From: Gyrodactylus bullatarudis | Taxonomy: Eukaryota > Platyhelminthes > Monogenea > Gyrodactylidea > Gyrodactylidae | DNA: 64,000 bases | Assembly (NCBI GenBank): GCA_012064415.1 | Contig: SSNU01000154.1 | Coordinates: 299,318-363,317 of the forward strand | Direction of reading: 5' to 3' | Shown: piece by piece, positions 34,636 through 46,700 of the stretch | How the letters are laid out: each line of letters starts with the position of its first letter | Position numbering within the stretch: the stretch's first letter is position 1 | Made by a program: the position numbers and the translations under genes | Notes under the pieces: generated by a model | Databases searched by the model: none | Told to the model about the DNA's origin: nothing | What the model saw: only the letters and a program-made list of their open reading frames with translations

Positions 34636-34882
34636 GGGGTTCTGGCCTAGTGGTTACAAGCGTTGGATTCCAATCCTGGGTATGGTGTACTGACGAGCCC
34701 TAATAAGGACGAAACGCGTCTACATCTGCTAACGTGAGTTGAATATTATTTTACTCTCTTATGGAATTGACACTTGCTTGCTCCGAATTTCTAACATCTA
34801 GGTGTGAGAAGACAATCTCCATCAAGTTAGAGTTCATATGGATATAGTAATTACCAGTGACCACACTCTGCTAGTAGGTTAA
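34636..34882 (+). mobile_element. tRNA-derived SINE with hammerhead (SM-alpha-like), copy 2
   Basis: A-box-like TGGCCTAGTGG (34642-34652) and B-box-like GATTCCAATCC precede a hammerhead with good core boxes. The tail is shared with copy 1 at 26799. Relative to copy 1 it has an extra 24 bp or so (GGAATTGACACTTGCTTG). A LINE RT fragment begins about 75 bp downstream in the same orientation. The relation between them is unknown. Confidence 0.8.
34684..34726 (+). ncRNA. Hammerhead ribozyme (SINE copy 2)
   Basis: GGTGTA (34684-34689), CTGACGA, GCCCTAATAAGGAC, GAAA (34711-34714), CGCGTC, then TACATC (34721-34726). Helix I is GGTGTA with TACATC, six pairs with one G-U. Helix II is GCCC/GGAC with one C-A mismatch. 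Cleavage would follow GTC at 34720. Helix III is minimal, but ACGCGT is self-complementary, so a dimeric hammerhead is plausible. The core closely resembles the schistosome satellite hammerhead. Confidence 0.75.
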
Positions 34883-34954
34883 TTGTCTAGAAGCACCTCA
34901 TCAAATCTACTTGCTTGCTTCGACCATTGCAATGATCTCGAATACAAAAACCAA

Positions 34955-35240
34955 TAATTATATACCTTGATTTTGCAAAAGCCTTCGATAAATTACCTTA
35001 TTCAGTCATCATTAAAACACTTAAAAGTTATGATTTCGATCCCTACTACGTCAACATGCTGATAGAATTTCCCCGAAAAAAAGGACTCAAATGGTTTATT
35101 TTAATAACTCAAATAGCTATCCCCTCTCTGTGCCTTCCGGAGTCCCTCGAGGTTCAAGGATCTATTCAATCTGGTCTTCTCAAAGGTGCGACCTCCTTCA
35201 CCTAATGTCAAAATGTTCAAATATGCGGTGATTCCTATTG
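34955..35240 (+). pseudogene. LINE reverse transcriptase fragment
   Basis: The plus strand reads YLDFAKAFDKLPYSVIIKTL, then KSYDFDPYYVNMLIEF (RT motif A region). A frameshifted stretch with VPSGVPRGS-like codons (motif B) follows. Nothing recognisable remains after about 35240. Confidence 0.7.
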
Positions 35241-36189
35241 ATGCTGAGCCTCAACCTCTATTAAATGCAATTATATACAATATCTCTAATCAATCTTAGA
35301 GATAAATCTTTATTTTTGGAAATAAAAAATCTATCAAATCACGAAAACTAATTTTTGTAATTTATAGTAGTAACTTGAAGACATATCAAACTATAATTTT
35401 GATAGTTTTGGCATTTTTATCAAATTTTCTATCATAATTCATCTGACCCGAGCGATATTTAAATTTCATCTACCTCTATAGATTATTCATATAGATTGAT
35501 TGATAGACTTTTAATGGTTAAAAATATAAAAATTGAATGGAATAATTTAAAAATATATGTGAAATTTTCATAATTTTTTCAAATAAAAATCCTAGTGAGA
35601 ATCTAGTTGTTGTGTTAAAAGATATCTGCAAATTCAATTTATCAATCCCATCTAAGATAGAATAACTTCTGGGACTGCGAAGATTAGTAATCTCAGATTA
35701 CAGTTTAATGATGATTAACGAGTTTTGATTCGAGAGTAAAGTTTACCCAGTAACTGGCTAACACATCAAGTCTCCGAAGCTATAATGGGAAAATGTTGGC
35801 TTTTTTAAAGATGTTGTTTGTAGGAGAGGGGGCCAAATCATGATCTGAGATAATTTTGTTGAATTATTTCAATCTCATGACTGAGTCCAATCCGGAGCCA
35901 TAGTAAAAATTACTTCAATTCAGGAAGGATAACCGATTTGAACAAAAGAATTCTTATTTCGGTAGAATGAATGTGTTTTCTCAAGGAAAGACATCTAAAC
36001 TTGATGACTTGAAGGATTGATTTCGAATGAGATTTCATATTCATCAACTTTTATTCCATTAACTTGGAATCCAAGTCTTGGATTCAATAGCATTCTTCGT
36101 TTTAAAAAACTATGAAAAAACCATCAATAAGATAAATTTTTATTAACATGTGTATCAAATAAATCTCAATTTTCAATATTATTGTATTT
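35241..36189. other. No supported gene
   Basis: AT-rich spacer. Minus-strand AATAAA sites near 36137-36144 probably serve the CCDC124 transcript. Confidence 0.4.
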
Positions 36190-36843
36190 TTACATTTGAT
36201 TTCTCGGATTTAGAGGATGCTTCTTAAACTCGTTGAAAATCATTTGATTCAGTTGAGATAATTTGAGTGTAGGATTCTCACTCTTCAAAATAGGCAAACG
36301 ATCTTCTTTGTATTGCTCGAAAACAGCTTTCCATCGTTTTTCTGGATGCATATCAAGATCAGGTTGTTGGGAGTCTAAAACGTTCAAGGCTTCATCAATG
36401 TTTCGTGCAGAATGTTCATTGAAACTGAGCTTATTCAAATTCTCTTCAAGCTTTGGCTGTTGTACGATTTTAGAAATTTTTTTGGATGGATTCAATTCCA
36501 AAATTTTTCTTTCCAATTCCTCTCGGGCCCTATCAATTTCAGCTTTTGTTTTCTGAGGTGCTTTAGAAGGTTTCGCAGATTTTATGGTTGCATTCTCATC
36601 TTCTAGAAGCTTACGATTTTCTTCTTTTCTTGCAAGAAGAGCATCTTTCTTGGCCTTTTCACTTTGCTTGAATTAAATCAAGATATGTGAATTTACTTTT
36701 TTCTGCAATATTCGATCAGTATCCTCATCTCTCCACATTGCATCTTCTTGTTCCTTCTCTTTTTTTGCTTTAACTGCATCAGAAGCTTCTTTCTTTCTAT
36801 TCTTGGCTTCGACAGCTTTAGAATTAACACCTTTACAAGGCAT
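36190..36843 (-). CDS. CCDC124: CCDC124 homologue, 207 aa, with a 30-bp intron
   Basis: CDS is complement(36190..36666, 36697..36843), 624 nt, 207 residues (human CCDC124 is 223). The intron (GTAAAT...CAAG) is only 30 bp. It must be removed because the frame is otherwise broken, and phase is exact. The N-terminal half is a charged coiled coil (KAKKEKEQEDAMWRDED and then KKDALLARKEENRKLLEDE). The conserved C-terminal box reads HPEKRWKAVFEQYKEDRLPI, then LKLSQLNQMIFNEFKKHP and NPRNQM-stop. CCDC124 and its yeast counterpart Lso2 bind inactive 80S ribosomes and aid recovery from hibernation. That role here is by homology. It shares a 113-bp upstream region with a divergent gene. Confidence 0.93.
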
Positions 36844-36956
36844 TGGATTGAGTTGAGTAATTTATCGATGAAATTTGAATAAGTGACTTGACAAATGAGT
36901 TATTTTTCAATTGAATCATTTTTAATTATACTTTTAATCATTGTAAAATTCAAAAA
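36844..36956. promoter_or_regulatory. Putative bidirectional promoter
   Basis: Only 113 bp separate the ATG of CCDC124 (minus) from the ATG of the membrane-protein gene (plus). Both 5' UTRs and core promoters must fit here. No clear TATA pair or known motif was recognised. Confidence 0.5.
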
Positions 36957-37583
36957 ATGCTTCGAATATTAATTGTTTTATTGGGTTTAATATTCAGCAT
37001 TACTCTAATCTATTTTGCTTTCTCCATTGGAATAAAATATTCAATTAAATTTAGCAACTTTTTTTCCGGAATTTTTAGTCTGAAAAAGTTTAATTTCAAT
37101 CTATTCTCAGTTGTTGAAAAGGTTGAAGATCATCATGACGGGACACCAGGTCGGATAATTGAACGCAAAAGAAAATTCCATGCTCCAAAATTACTCGAGT
37201 TTGACTTTTATAATTCCGAGTATAATTTACTCAGTGGCTTAGGCTATTCCTGCGATCTTCCTTTGGAAAAACGATTTTTGAGTAAGTTTATTGATATTTG
37301 CATTAAAATTTTCATTTATTTAATTTATTTTATAGACTCCACCATAGCTAATGAAATCGGAAAAGTAGTCCTATTCACAAATGAAATAACTGAGATATAC
37401 AATGAAGACGACAGTATTCCAGAAGAGTACAAACAATCATTAAACATTTATTGCATGGACAAAAAATTTGTCGATTTCGAAGATAATGTTTTCAAAAGAT
37501 TCTTCAAAATATTCTCCGTAATTTTAAACAATGTTTTTGCCATCTTTGAGAAATTCATCAATTTTAGATATGGAATTTTATAA
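36957..37583 (+). CDS. Small membrane protein of unknown function, 190 aa
   Basis: Proposed CDS is join(36957..37281, 37336..37583), 573 nt, 190 residues. The 54-bp intron has strong sites (GTAAGT...TTTATAG) and is a multiple of three without a stop, so the unspliced frame also stays open. Its translation (hydrophobic KFIDICIKIFIYLIYFI) is low-complexity, which favours splicing. The N-terminus is one long hydrophobic segment (residues 2-28), a signal anchor or signal peptide. The rest is soluble with TPGRIIERKRKFHAPKLLEF and an amphipathic C-terminus rich in Phe. I recognise no family. It is divergent from CCDC124, which suggests shared regulation and not necessarily shared function. Confidence 0.7.
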   Translation: MLRILIVLLGLIFSITLIYFAFSIGIKYSIKFSNFFSGIFSLKKFNFNLFSVVEKVEDHHDGTPGRIIERKRKFHAPKLLEFDFYNSEYNLLSGLGYSCDLPLEKRFLSKFIDICIKIFIYLIYFIDSTIANEIGKVVLFTNEITEIYNEDDSIPEEYKQSLNIYCMDKKFVDFEDNVFKRFFKIFSVILNNVFAIFEKFINFRYGIL

Positions 37584-37733
37584 ATAATTTTCAACTTGAA
37601 TATTTTAAGTAAAATTCAATTGAATTAGACATAACTGTGGATTAATTAATAGACACTCGTAATGTAAGTATATTGTTAACATGCATTTAATTTGAGGTTA
37701 CATTCTAACCTTTAGAATGTTATAAACTCAACG

Positions 37734-40700
37734 ATGGATTTCTACACCGAATTAACTCCTAATGAAATCTGGAGATATTTAATCGGTAAATATCAAACTT
37801 TATCTTTGTCAATGGGAAAGTTGAAATGATTTCATCTTTTGTAATAAAACTTGTTCAATTTCGTATTCAGTTGAATCAGTATTTATACACCATATTTATA
37901 AAAATGCAAAGAGTGTCTACTTAAAAGTAACTATTGAAATATCTTTTTAGAAGGAATATCTAAAAAATACCGATCGTAATCACCTTGCTAAATATGAGGG
38001 TGCTTGTGTCAAATCAATCAGTGGATGGCTTACTCCCAATTCCATACTTCAAGCTTACTCATACGCTGTCAACATTGTTAATTACCTGCATAATTCTGGT
38101 AATAATGATAGTTTATCAGTTCTCATTGAAACCTCATTATTACACAGGATACACCTTTACTCTCAAATTGTTGAAGCCTCTATGAAATATGCTATCGTCA
38201 TTAAGCTGAATAATCCCAATCTTTATAACGCTATGCTAACAACAGAATCATTCGATTTCCCCGGATCAGAAGAACTCTTCAAAATATTCCAATTCAAGAC
38301 CAATTCTCTTTCCAACTTTTGCAAGTGAGTCTAACCATTTAATTACACAATAAACTGAATTACCCTGTAAAATAGAATGGAATTAATCAAAACAAAAACA
38401 TTGATTAAATTCATCTTCTTCTTAGTTAACGTTTTTTTGCAAAAAAAGATGACGTTCCAAGTTACTCTGAGAAAAAATTTCCTTGTCAAAGCATTCCAGT
38501 TAATTCATACACGATTCTTTTCTATTATTTTCACAACATGAAAATGATTACATGTATTTGGTATTAATAGAATTCTTTTGTCACTTTTTAAATTAACAGT
38601 GATGTCTTGTAAGTTAATTAATCTATTTTGATAACTCGAAATCGAGAATACTGATTCAATATCTCACAAGGTTTGGGTTCATTCATTGAACCAATTAGAG
38701 TTGAGTAAATTAAAATTCAGTGAACAAACACCTTTGCATTAAGCTAAATAATTTTGAAACCAGGAATAACATAAATTCAAACGATACATTGTTAGATTCA
38801 ACACCATTTCTTGTTAGAACGTAATATAATTGATCTATTTTTTTGCTAATTTTGTCTGATAATTGCACTATTTTTCAACTTCAAATACATCCATAAAAAG
38901 CAAAATTTTCCGCTCTTTGAATGATATTTTATATATAGATGAACTTGTTTTAAAATTAAACTTATGTGATGCATGTTTTGCTCTTACATTTTCCCAAATT
39001 ATACCCAAACTATGTAAGATGGGAAAATTCTGAGCACTGATCTGGCCTCAACATGAAAATTTACAAATGAATCTCGATAGAAGTTTGTAACTTGACTTTA
39101 ACATCTATGTAATATTTCTTATCTTATTCAAGTGACAAGATAAATTTGGAGACGTGCAATTGCCCGAGATTACGTTCTCTTTACAACTCAATCGGCCTCA
39201 ACAAAATGGCTGTTATGAATAATGCAGCAGAGGATTTGAAAAAAGTTCATGATAAATTGATGAAGATTTTGAAAAGTTCTCCGAATTCGCCGAGTGCCTT
39301 GGGACTGATGATGTTATTGAATGAATACTCCCCAGGGGAACAGGCTTGGCTTCGAGAGACGTTGACTCTCTTCTTGTATGAAGTTTGCAATTCTTATCGA
39401 GTAAATCTATTATTTATTTATTATTTTCTATACAAAATCGAGAGTAATTAATGATCAAAATTAGCTAGGATAACCTTATTAACCCTTGAACGAGATTCAT
39501 TCGCACTACATATAGGAGAATTATTTAAAATCGCAAATTATTCTCAGTTATTGTCTCTAAAGTCTCAATGAAAAAATCAAGAATAGTAAATTTACGTTTT
39601 TCATCTACTATCAAGTAGATGAAACTTTCAATAGAAAATCACTATTACATGAATCGTTCTATATTCGAGAATAATATTAAAAGTCAATGAGTTCATTAAA
39701 TTTTTCAGCAACTCTTTTTCCCTTTCTAGCCTCAGTTTATGGATGGAAAAATTGGTATTATCAGATCGGTGAATGCCCTGAACAAGGAATTAATTTGTAC
39801 CAGTCCAACCTCAGCCTCTGAGACGACTGCTAACCAAGATCAAAAGTGCATCCCACAAGAGATCATAAATTGGCTCTGGAAGGCTGATATAACAATTGAG
39901 CAAATCTATGCTAAAACATTGTAAGTTTTGAAATCTAGATTCTCAATGCTAAAAGGGTCAAGAATTCTTCGACCATTTAAGTTCCTCTGAAAAAATATTT
40001 TCTTAACCATTCCTTTGATGGGAAATCTATTAATAGACAAAGATCTTAGCCCTATTATTCATCTGACATGTGCCTTACTAGTTCAAAGAAGGTTGGTTTT
40101 TAAAAAATGTTGAAAACTTTTTTCTCAAAGCCCATCTCTCAACATCATCGATAAAAACTAGAAAAATTTTATTGTATAATCTCCAAGTTTGAGAAATTTT
40201 AGATTTTTGGACCAAAATATAGTCCAATATTTGATCTTTTGAACTAAAATTAATAACATCGACAGTATAAAAAGAATTTTTTAATTTAGAGAAATATATA
40301 TTTCGCCAGGTCTCATAAGATTGATAATTATCAATCTCTAATCCTGGTTCAATTAAATGATTATAAATATTTGTTTAATGAAACTAATGCAACTATCCAG
40401 ATCTATGTCAAATTATCGTTCAAAGGAGATGGCTTTAGTCATGATTTAAGAAGGGAATTGACAAAATTTGTAAATGAAAATTATAACGATATACAATTGA
40501 AGGTTGTATTCAAAACCACAAGTCTATTCAAATTCCAGCTTAAAGATAAATTAGAACCATCTGAGCAATCAAATCTCATCTACATCTTTCAGGTTACATG
40601 TGGTGCCAAATGCATAGGAAGAACCCAAAGACGTCTAGCTGTTAGGATAAAAGAACACCTCAACAGAAAGAGTTCCTCAATAAAAAAGCACCTAGAGCAA

Positions 40701-43700
40701 TGTGGTTGTTAAGCAAGTGAAGAAAATTTCAAAATTTTATTCAAATGTCCCAACGATAAACTTATAGACCTCAAAATCCGAGAGAAGTTTCTAATCATGA
40801 ATGAAGATCCTAACCTATGTATTGAGAAGAACCATTTACATGATATACAGTTACCTTGGCCTAATTGATTTTTAATTTTTTCTTTCTACACCCATTAATA
40901 GAGAAGTTTTTTTGGTTTTTCATCAATTGGAAGTGTTTCAAGAATTTTACAATTTCATTAACATAAATTTCATTAAAAAAATATTTATAATCATTTAATT
41001 AAACCAGGATTAGAGATTGATAAGACCTGGCGAAATATATATTTCTCTAAATTAAAAAATTCTTTTTATACTGTCGATGATGAATAACTGTATGGGAATT
41101 TCGGAGGTATATGTAAGTATACGTGAATATTTAATACAAAATAAAATTAATATATCAATTTTTGTAAATTTGTACTTATATGGCATGTATCACACTGATG
41201 AGTATGCCCGAAATAAAGGCCTTATTTGTGAAACTCTTGGCATCATCTTCTTAATTTTTTTTTAAATTAATAGCCTTATCAGCGTATTTACAGACTATGG
41301 AAATCATCAAAATTATTTTCTTGGACTCTAAGGACTTGAACAATAATCGGTATATCTCGTTAATAGATAGAGCACACTTCAAGTTAATAATTTGCAATTT
41401 CTTTTAACTCGTGCTATTTCCCTCTGCAACTTTGGTTGTCCTTGAATTATCAACATATTTGAATACGTGATGCGGTCATATAATATTCATCCCTCAGTCT
41501 TAGCTCTACAATTGTAATGAATATTGACCCATTCTCATGTGTCATAGAGAAGAATGCTTATTAAATTTTAAATACATGGTTTAAAAGGAACTTTTTTAAG
41601 CTGAAAATTTTTCTTGAGCTCTGCACATAAGGATGTTAAAAAATTTACCTCTCTAATATGGAACAATATGTTTTTATCCCTTTATGATTCTTATATATTT
41701 TCCTGAGTAATTTATTCTTGAGTTCATTTTCAATTTATTTAAGCCTAGGTTGTTAATTTATCTGTCAATTTTTTAAATATATTTAAATATTAAATTAAAT
41801 ATGTAAATGGGGGTAATTGATTTCAAGAGAATTGGTCAGAGAGCTTAGTTTGATTTGGCAACTTTAAGATTGAATTTTTCAATCACTTTCTACCTTTAGA
41901 ATCCTATACGGTCGATTAATATTCTATAACTGGTTGTTCAATGGTTATTTTTAGTAATTTCTTATAAGTCAAGTTTTTATGAATAATTAATACTCATAAG
42001 TAGGGTAGTAGATTTGCGATTTTTGATATGTTGCTTGTTTCCATTTCCTCATTCGAAAAATATAAGAATTTGATTTCTAACATTGCTAGTAACCAAGATA
42101 AAATTGCGATTTTCTAACTGGTTGCGACTTTTTTGAGATTTTTTCCTTACTCTTCTACTTGATAAAAAATAAATTCTCACCTAGTAACTGTCTAAGTAAG
42201 CCTTTGTATTTACTCGGGTATTAGTTGGATCACTTTCTTCATTTTTCTCTCTGGCTATTTACACAATCCGCCTATAATTGGATTCGCTGAGAGTTGAAAT
42301 ATGAAACTAGTCCTGGATTCCATTGTGGAAAGAACTTTTTCAATAGTAAAAAACGTAAATTTTTTTTGAAAATTATTTCATTTTGAATTAGAATAGATAA
42401 ATTTATTGAAATTGAATAAAATATTATTGAAATAGAAGATGCCACCTTTGTGCAATTTTTCAAAACAAAAATTAGCGATTTTTTCAAAAAATTTGTGATT
42501 TTTCTACCGTCCTATATAAGTGACCCTAAGATCTTTTAGTTTCTCCTTAGGAAACATTTTTCCTCGTTCAGTGAATATACAAATCACCATCGTGACTTTT
42601 TGATAAAATCAGAATAAATTCAGAAATCAGATTTGATATTTTTGATCCTGAGGTTTTTGAAAATTTAGCCAACATTACTATATTACAGTATTATTTATAG
42701 TCTTATTCTCTTAGAAAAAATTATATATTGTATTATATATTGAAAGACTACTACATCTATTTAAGGAAGTAATTTATCTATGTTTGTTTGTTCTTTAGGA
42801 AAACAAGTCAGAATAAATCATCATGTTCCATATTTGATTAACTTGGAAATTAAACAGCTAATTTCCTGAAAATGGTCGTTTTCTTTTCCAGAGTGTGAAT
42901 CATCTCAAATTACATCAGGGAAGAAGAATATGGCAAGAAAGATTTTATTTACTCAAGTGATGATTTTTCCATGTATACAGAATGAAATATCTTAAAGTTT
43001 TCTATGTGAAATTTATTAAAATTAAATTCTAAAGATGGATTGGCTTTATTTAAATCTCTCCCATTCTCTCTGTGTCTGATCGTAGTAATTCTTGGCCAAT
43101 CATTAAAATTATTGCACTTATTCTCTATGTTTCTCACGAGTTGGCATAATTCATTTAAATTCAGAATTCTCAACCTTTTTCTTCACTCTAATTTCGCTAC
43201 AAAACTTTGTTAAACAAATTTAATTGATGAGGTATTTGGTGACATTTGAAATTTTGGGTAATTTTCCATCGTGATAATTCGGTTTCCCACGATAATGACT
43301 CATCCGGTCATTTCATTGTGACTTGTCTTTCTGACTATCTAGAAGAAGAGTATTGAGTAACATTTTTTCCAGAATCAACATACCGGGTTGAATACAAAAA
43401 TGAAAGATGAATTGGAAATGAGTCAAAAACACAATTTGCCGAAAATCTCTTTAATCAAAATGTTCAAAAATATTGATTCTTTTCAATTTTAATGATATCT
43501 AATAAGTTGAAACAAAAAGAGTGCTTAATCATCTTCCTGATTGGTACCAAATTTGTTTAGAAGAATAAAATCTTTGGTCAAGTTGGAGTCCCATTATAAG
43601 TAATTACTTATCGCACAACCTAATACTCAGCTGTCTCGAATGCATTTATTTGAGCAAGCAGTAATTTTGAAAATTTCATCATTCGTTAAGCAATTTGCTA

Positions 43701-46700
43701 ATCAAGCAATTAAGCTAATGCTATCTCGATGAATTTAGGAATTCATAAATTTTACAAAAATCTCATTAGGTATCAAAATTTCCTAAGATTTTTCTGGTCA
43801 CCGATTCAAAAGGTACAATTTCAAAGCTTTAAAAATGATCGAAAAATAGGAAGTAGACTTTCGCACGTAAATGGACTGTTTTCTAAACTCCTCATGACCA
43901 TTTTCGGTCTTCTTATCTATTGGGTATCCTGAATCATCTCACAACTTGAAAATACCAATAAAATTTCAACTCAAAGTTTAGAAAAATTTCTAAATTTAAT
44001 GTCTCCTAATTTTTCCAAAAGAATTATTTTTTTTCTTCTTAAATCAGTGAACCTTTTGAATCGGTGACGAAAAATTTTTAGGAAACTTTAATTTCGTAAT
44101 CTTGGACTCTATGGATTTGGTTTTGGCTTTTGCTTACATGAATAAAAAGGAAAATATCATCTAAAATAAATTCTAGGGTTCAATATAGATTGTTACATCC
44201 TTTATGTTATCCGTGAATATTAAAATGAACGAATAGCTATTTATACGAGTCAGCATTGTTGTTGATTAAAATATAGTTTTCTCTCCTTTTTCCGATAAAT
44301 ATTACTATAAAATTTGCTTGATTTTATCTACTTCACGTGGAATTATAAAAATTTTCTTCCCTTCTCTTCTGACAAAATACTTTTTTTCTTATCAAATTTC
44401 TCAAGAAGATGCAGCCTAGACATTAAAAAAAGTGTATTTCATTAACGATTCAGAGATTTAACCTTCAAATTCTAATACAATCTAAATAAAACTAGTCTAT
44501 AAAACTTAGGTAATAAGAGTTTTGAGAAAGCCAAAATTATTCGGTTTCATTGACTAATCCCAATTTTGTGATATTTATTTTACTCAGTTGATTTCTTGTT
44601 AATACAAATTTGAGAATTCAGATGGAAAAACAATTTATAACCAAAATAATGAAACGAACAATGTTGAGAAGAAGAGTCGATTTTCATTGGTTGGTGGAAT
44701 GGAGCAATATTATAATATTGGCAAACCGGTTTAGTGTTATAAATAATCTAGAAAGGGCATTGAGGATAACTTGCCTCATCATGTGTGCAATTGACTGTAC
44801 GCTGATTACAAAAATTCAGTTATTTAAACGCAGTTACTCTGATATCAGGAGATATAGATCAAAACTAGTTTTGACTATCTCTGAAGCTTTAGCAGGTAGG
44901 GTTCAGACGATTGTAAACTAACTGTTGAATCATAGACAATATATCTAGAAAGAATTAAATTTTTTTAATCTCCATATTTTTCTTAGCTTAGGAATATTTT
45001 GAAAGAATTTATTCCAAAAATTTCGGCTAATCATACTCGACTAGAATCTGTTGTCAGACCTTTTTGCCAAAATTACATTTTATTTCCTTAGCTTCTAGTT
45101 TTCTCCACTAATATTCAATTTTAAATAACTGACCTCTCTTTCTCTCTGAAACACAATCGATTATTATTCTATTGGCTTCATAGCTGATATTGATTTCGTA
45201 ATAAATGAAATACACTTGACAAGGTATCAAATCCTCTTCTAATCTCCATCTATTGAGAAGAAAATGAAGGAAGCAATTTCTTTAAACAAATGAAAAATGA
45301 GATTTCAGTTCTAAAAGCAATGTACTTTGTTACAATTTCAAAATGATTGCATTTTTCTTTCAATAAAAAATTCATAGGTGAGAAAAACTTTTAGGTTATC
45401 TCTTACGACATACTCGTCAATGTAAGCTATGCCATAGTAGAATAGATGAATTTTGCTGGCTTCCGGTTGACAAGATTTTGATAGGTAAATTCCTATTTCC
45501 AAGATTTACAAGTTGTGGCCTACGCTAAGAATCACGTGGTACCAATCAATCTTTTTAATGGCAAACCATTAGAAATATATGTTTCCTAAATTTCATATTA
45601 GAAATGTTTCTAAATTTTCTTGTTAAAACTTGTGATAGAATCTTTTTTGTATAGCTCAAGAAATTAAGTACACCTAATTAATATGAAGATGGGAATTTAT
45701 GATTTTTACAAAATTTTAATTTTTTTCATCAAGAAATCGAATTTGATCAAGATTTTTTGGAATCTTGATCGTAGGTTCCACTTTCAGGATCTGAAGAAAA
45801 AAATTTGAAAAAAATCAAATTTTACGAAAGTTATGGCATATTTCAAATCTAGCGATGGCGCCGGATTCCCATTTTTTTGAACTTTGAGTTGATAATTTTT
45901 GTTGATTTAAAAGTCAGAGAGTGATCAAAAGTTGATTTTTAGGATCCCGATTAGTCAAAGAAGCCGATTATGACCATGAAAATTTCAATTGACTCGCCAA
46001 TCACCAGGCATCTTGAATCATCAAAATTTCATCGATTTTCAAGTAGTGAAAATGTTCAAAAAATCAAAATTTGATTTTGACACGATTATGGGGGGATTCT
46101 CAAAACCAGATTCAGCATATTTAATTTCTTTGACAAATTGTTATTTTAAGAATCAACTTTTGATCACTCTCTCACATTGAAATCAAAATTATAAACTCAA
46201 AGTTCAAAAAAATGGGAATCCGGCGCCATCGCTAGATTTGAAATATGCCATAACTTTCGTAAAATTTGATTTTTTTCAAATTTTTTTCTTCAGATCCTGA
46301 AAGTGGAACCTACGATCAAGATTCCAAAAAATCTTGATCAAATTCGATTTCTTGATGAAAAAAATTAAAATTTTGTAAAAATCATAAATTCCCATCTTCA
46401 TATTAATTAGCTTTATAAAAACAGAATTTTATTAGGTCAGGAAAAATGATATAAAATATCGCAGCATAATTTGAACTATTATCATTTTTATTGATAACTT
46501 TCAGTTTTTTTCATCTTGATGAGTAATTAAAATGACTTAATTGATTCTGATTGGTTCATTCTATGCCAGTCAGGCTATAACTGTTTAGCGTACAACGTAT
46601 GCCATACGTAAAATGCAGATATTCTTGGATTTTCTGACCAATATGATTCATTTTTACGTGTTAATTTACTTGTTAATTTGATTTGAAATTCATTTAATGA

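Noticed and set aside
42949..43173. Minus ORF with RITTIRHRENGRDLNKAN
   Set aside because: Vaguely like a LINE tail (RLLRHRRNDRCLKLAN), but too short and diverged to call.
44610..44921. 103-codon ORF in the large intron
   Set aside because: No recognised motif, no splice partners, and position inside a transposon-rich intron.
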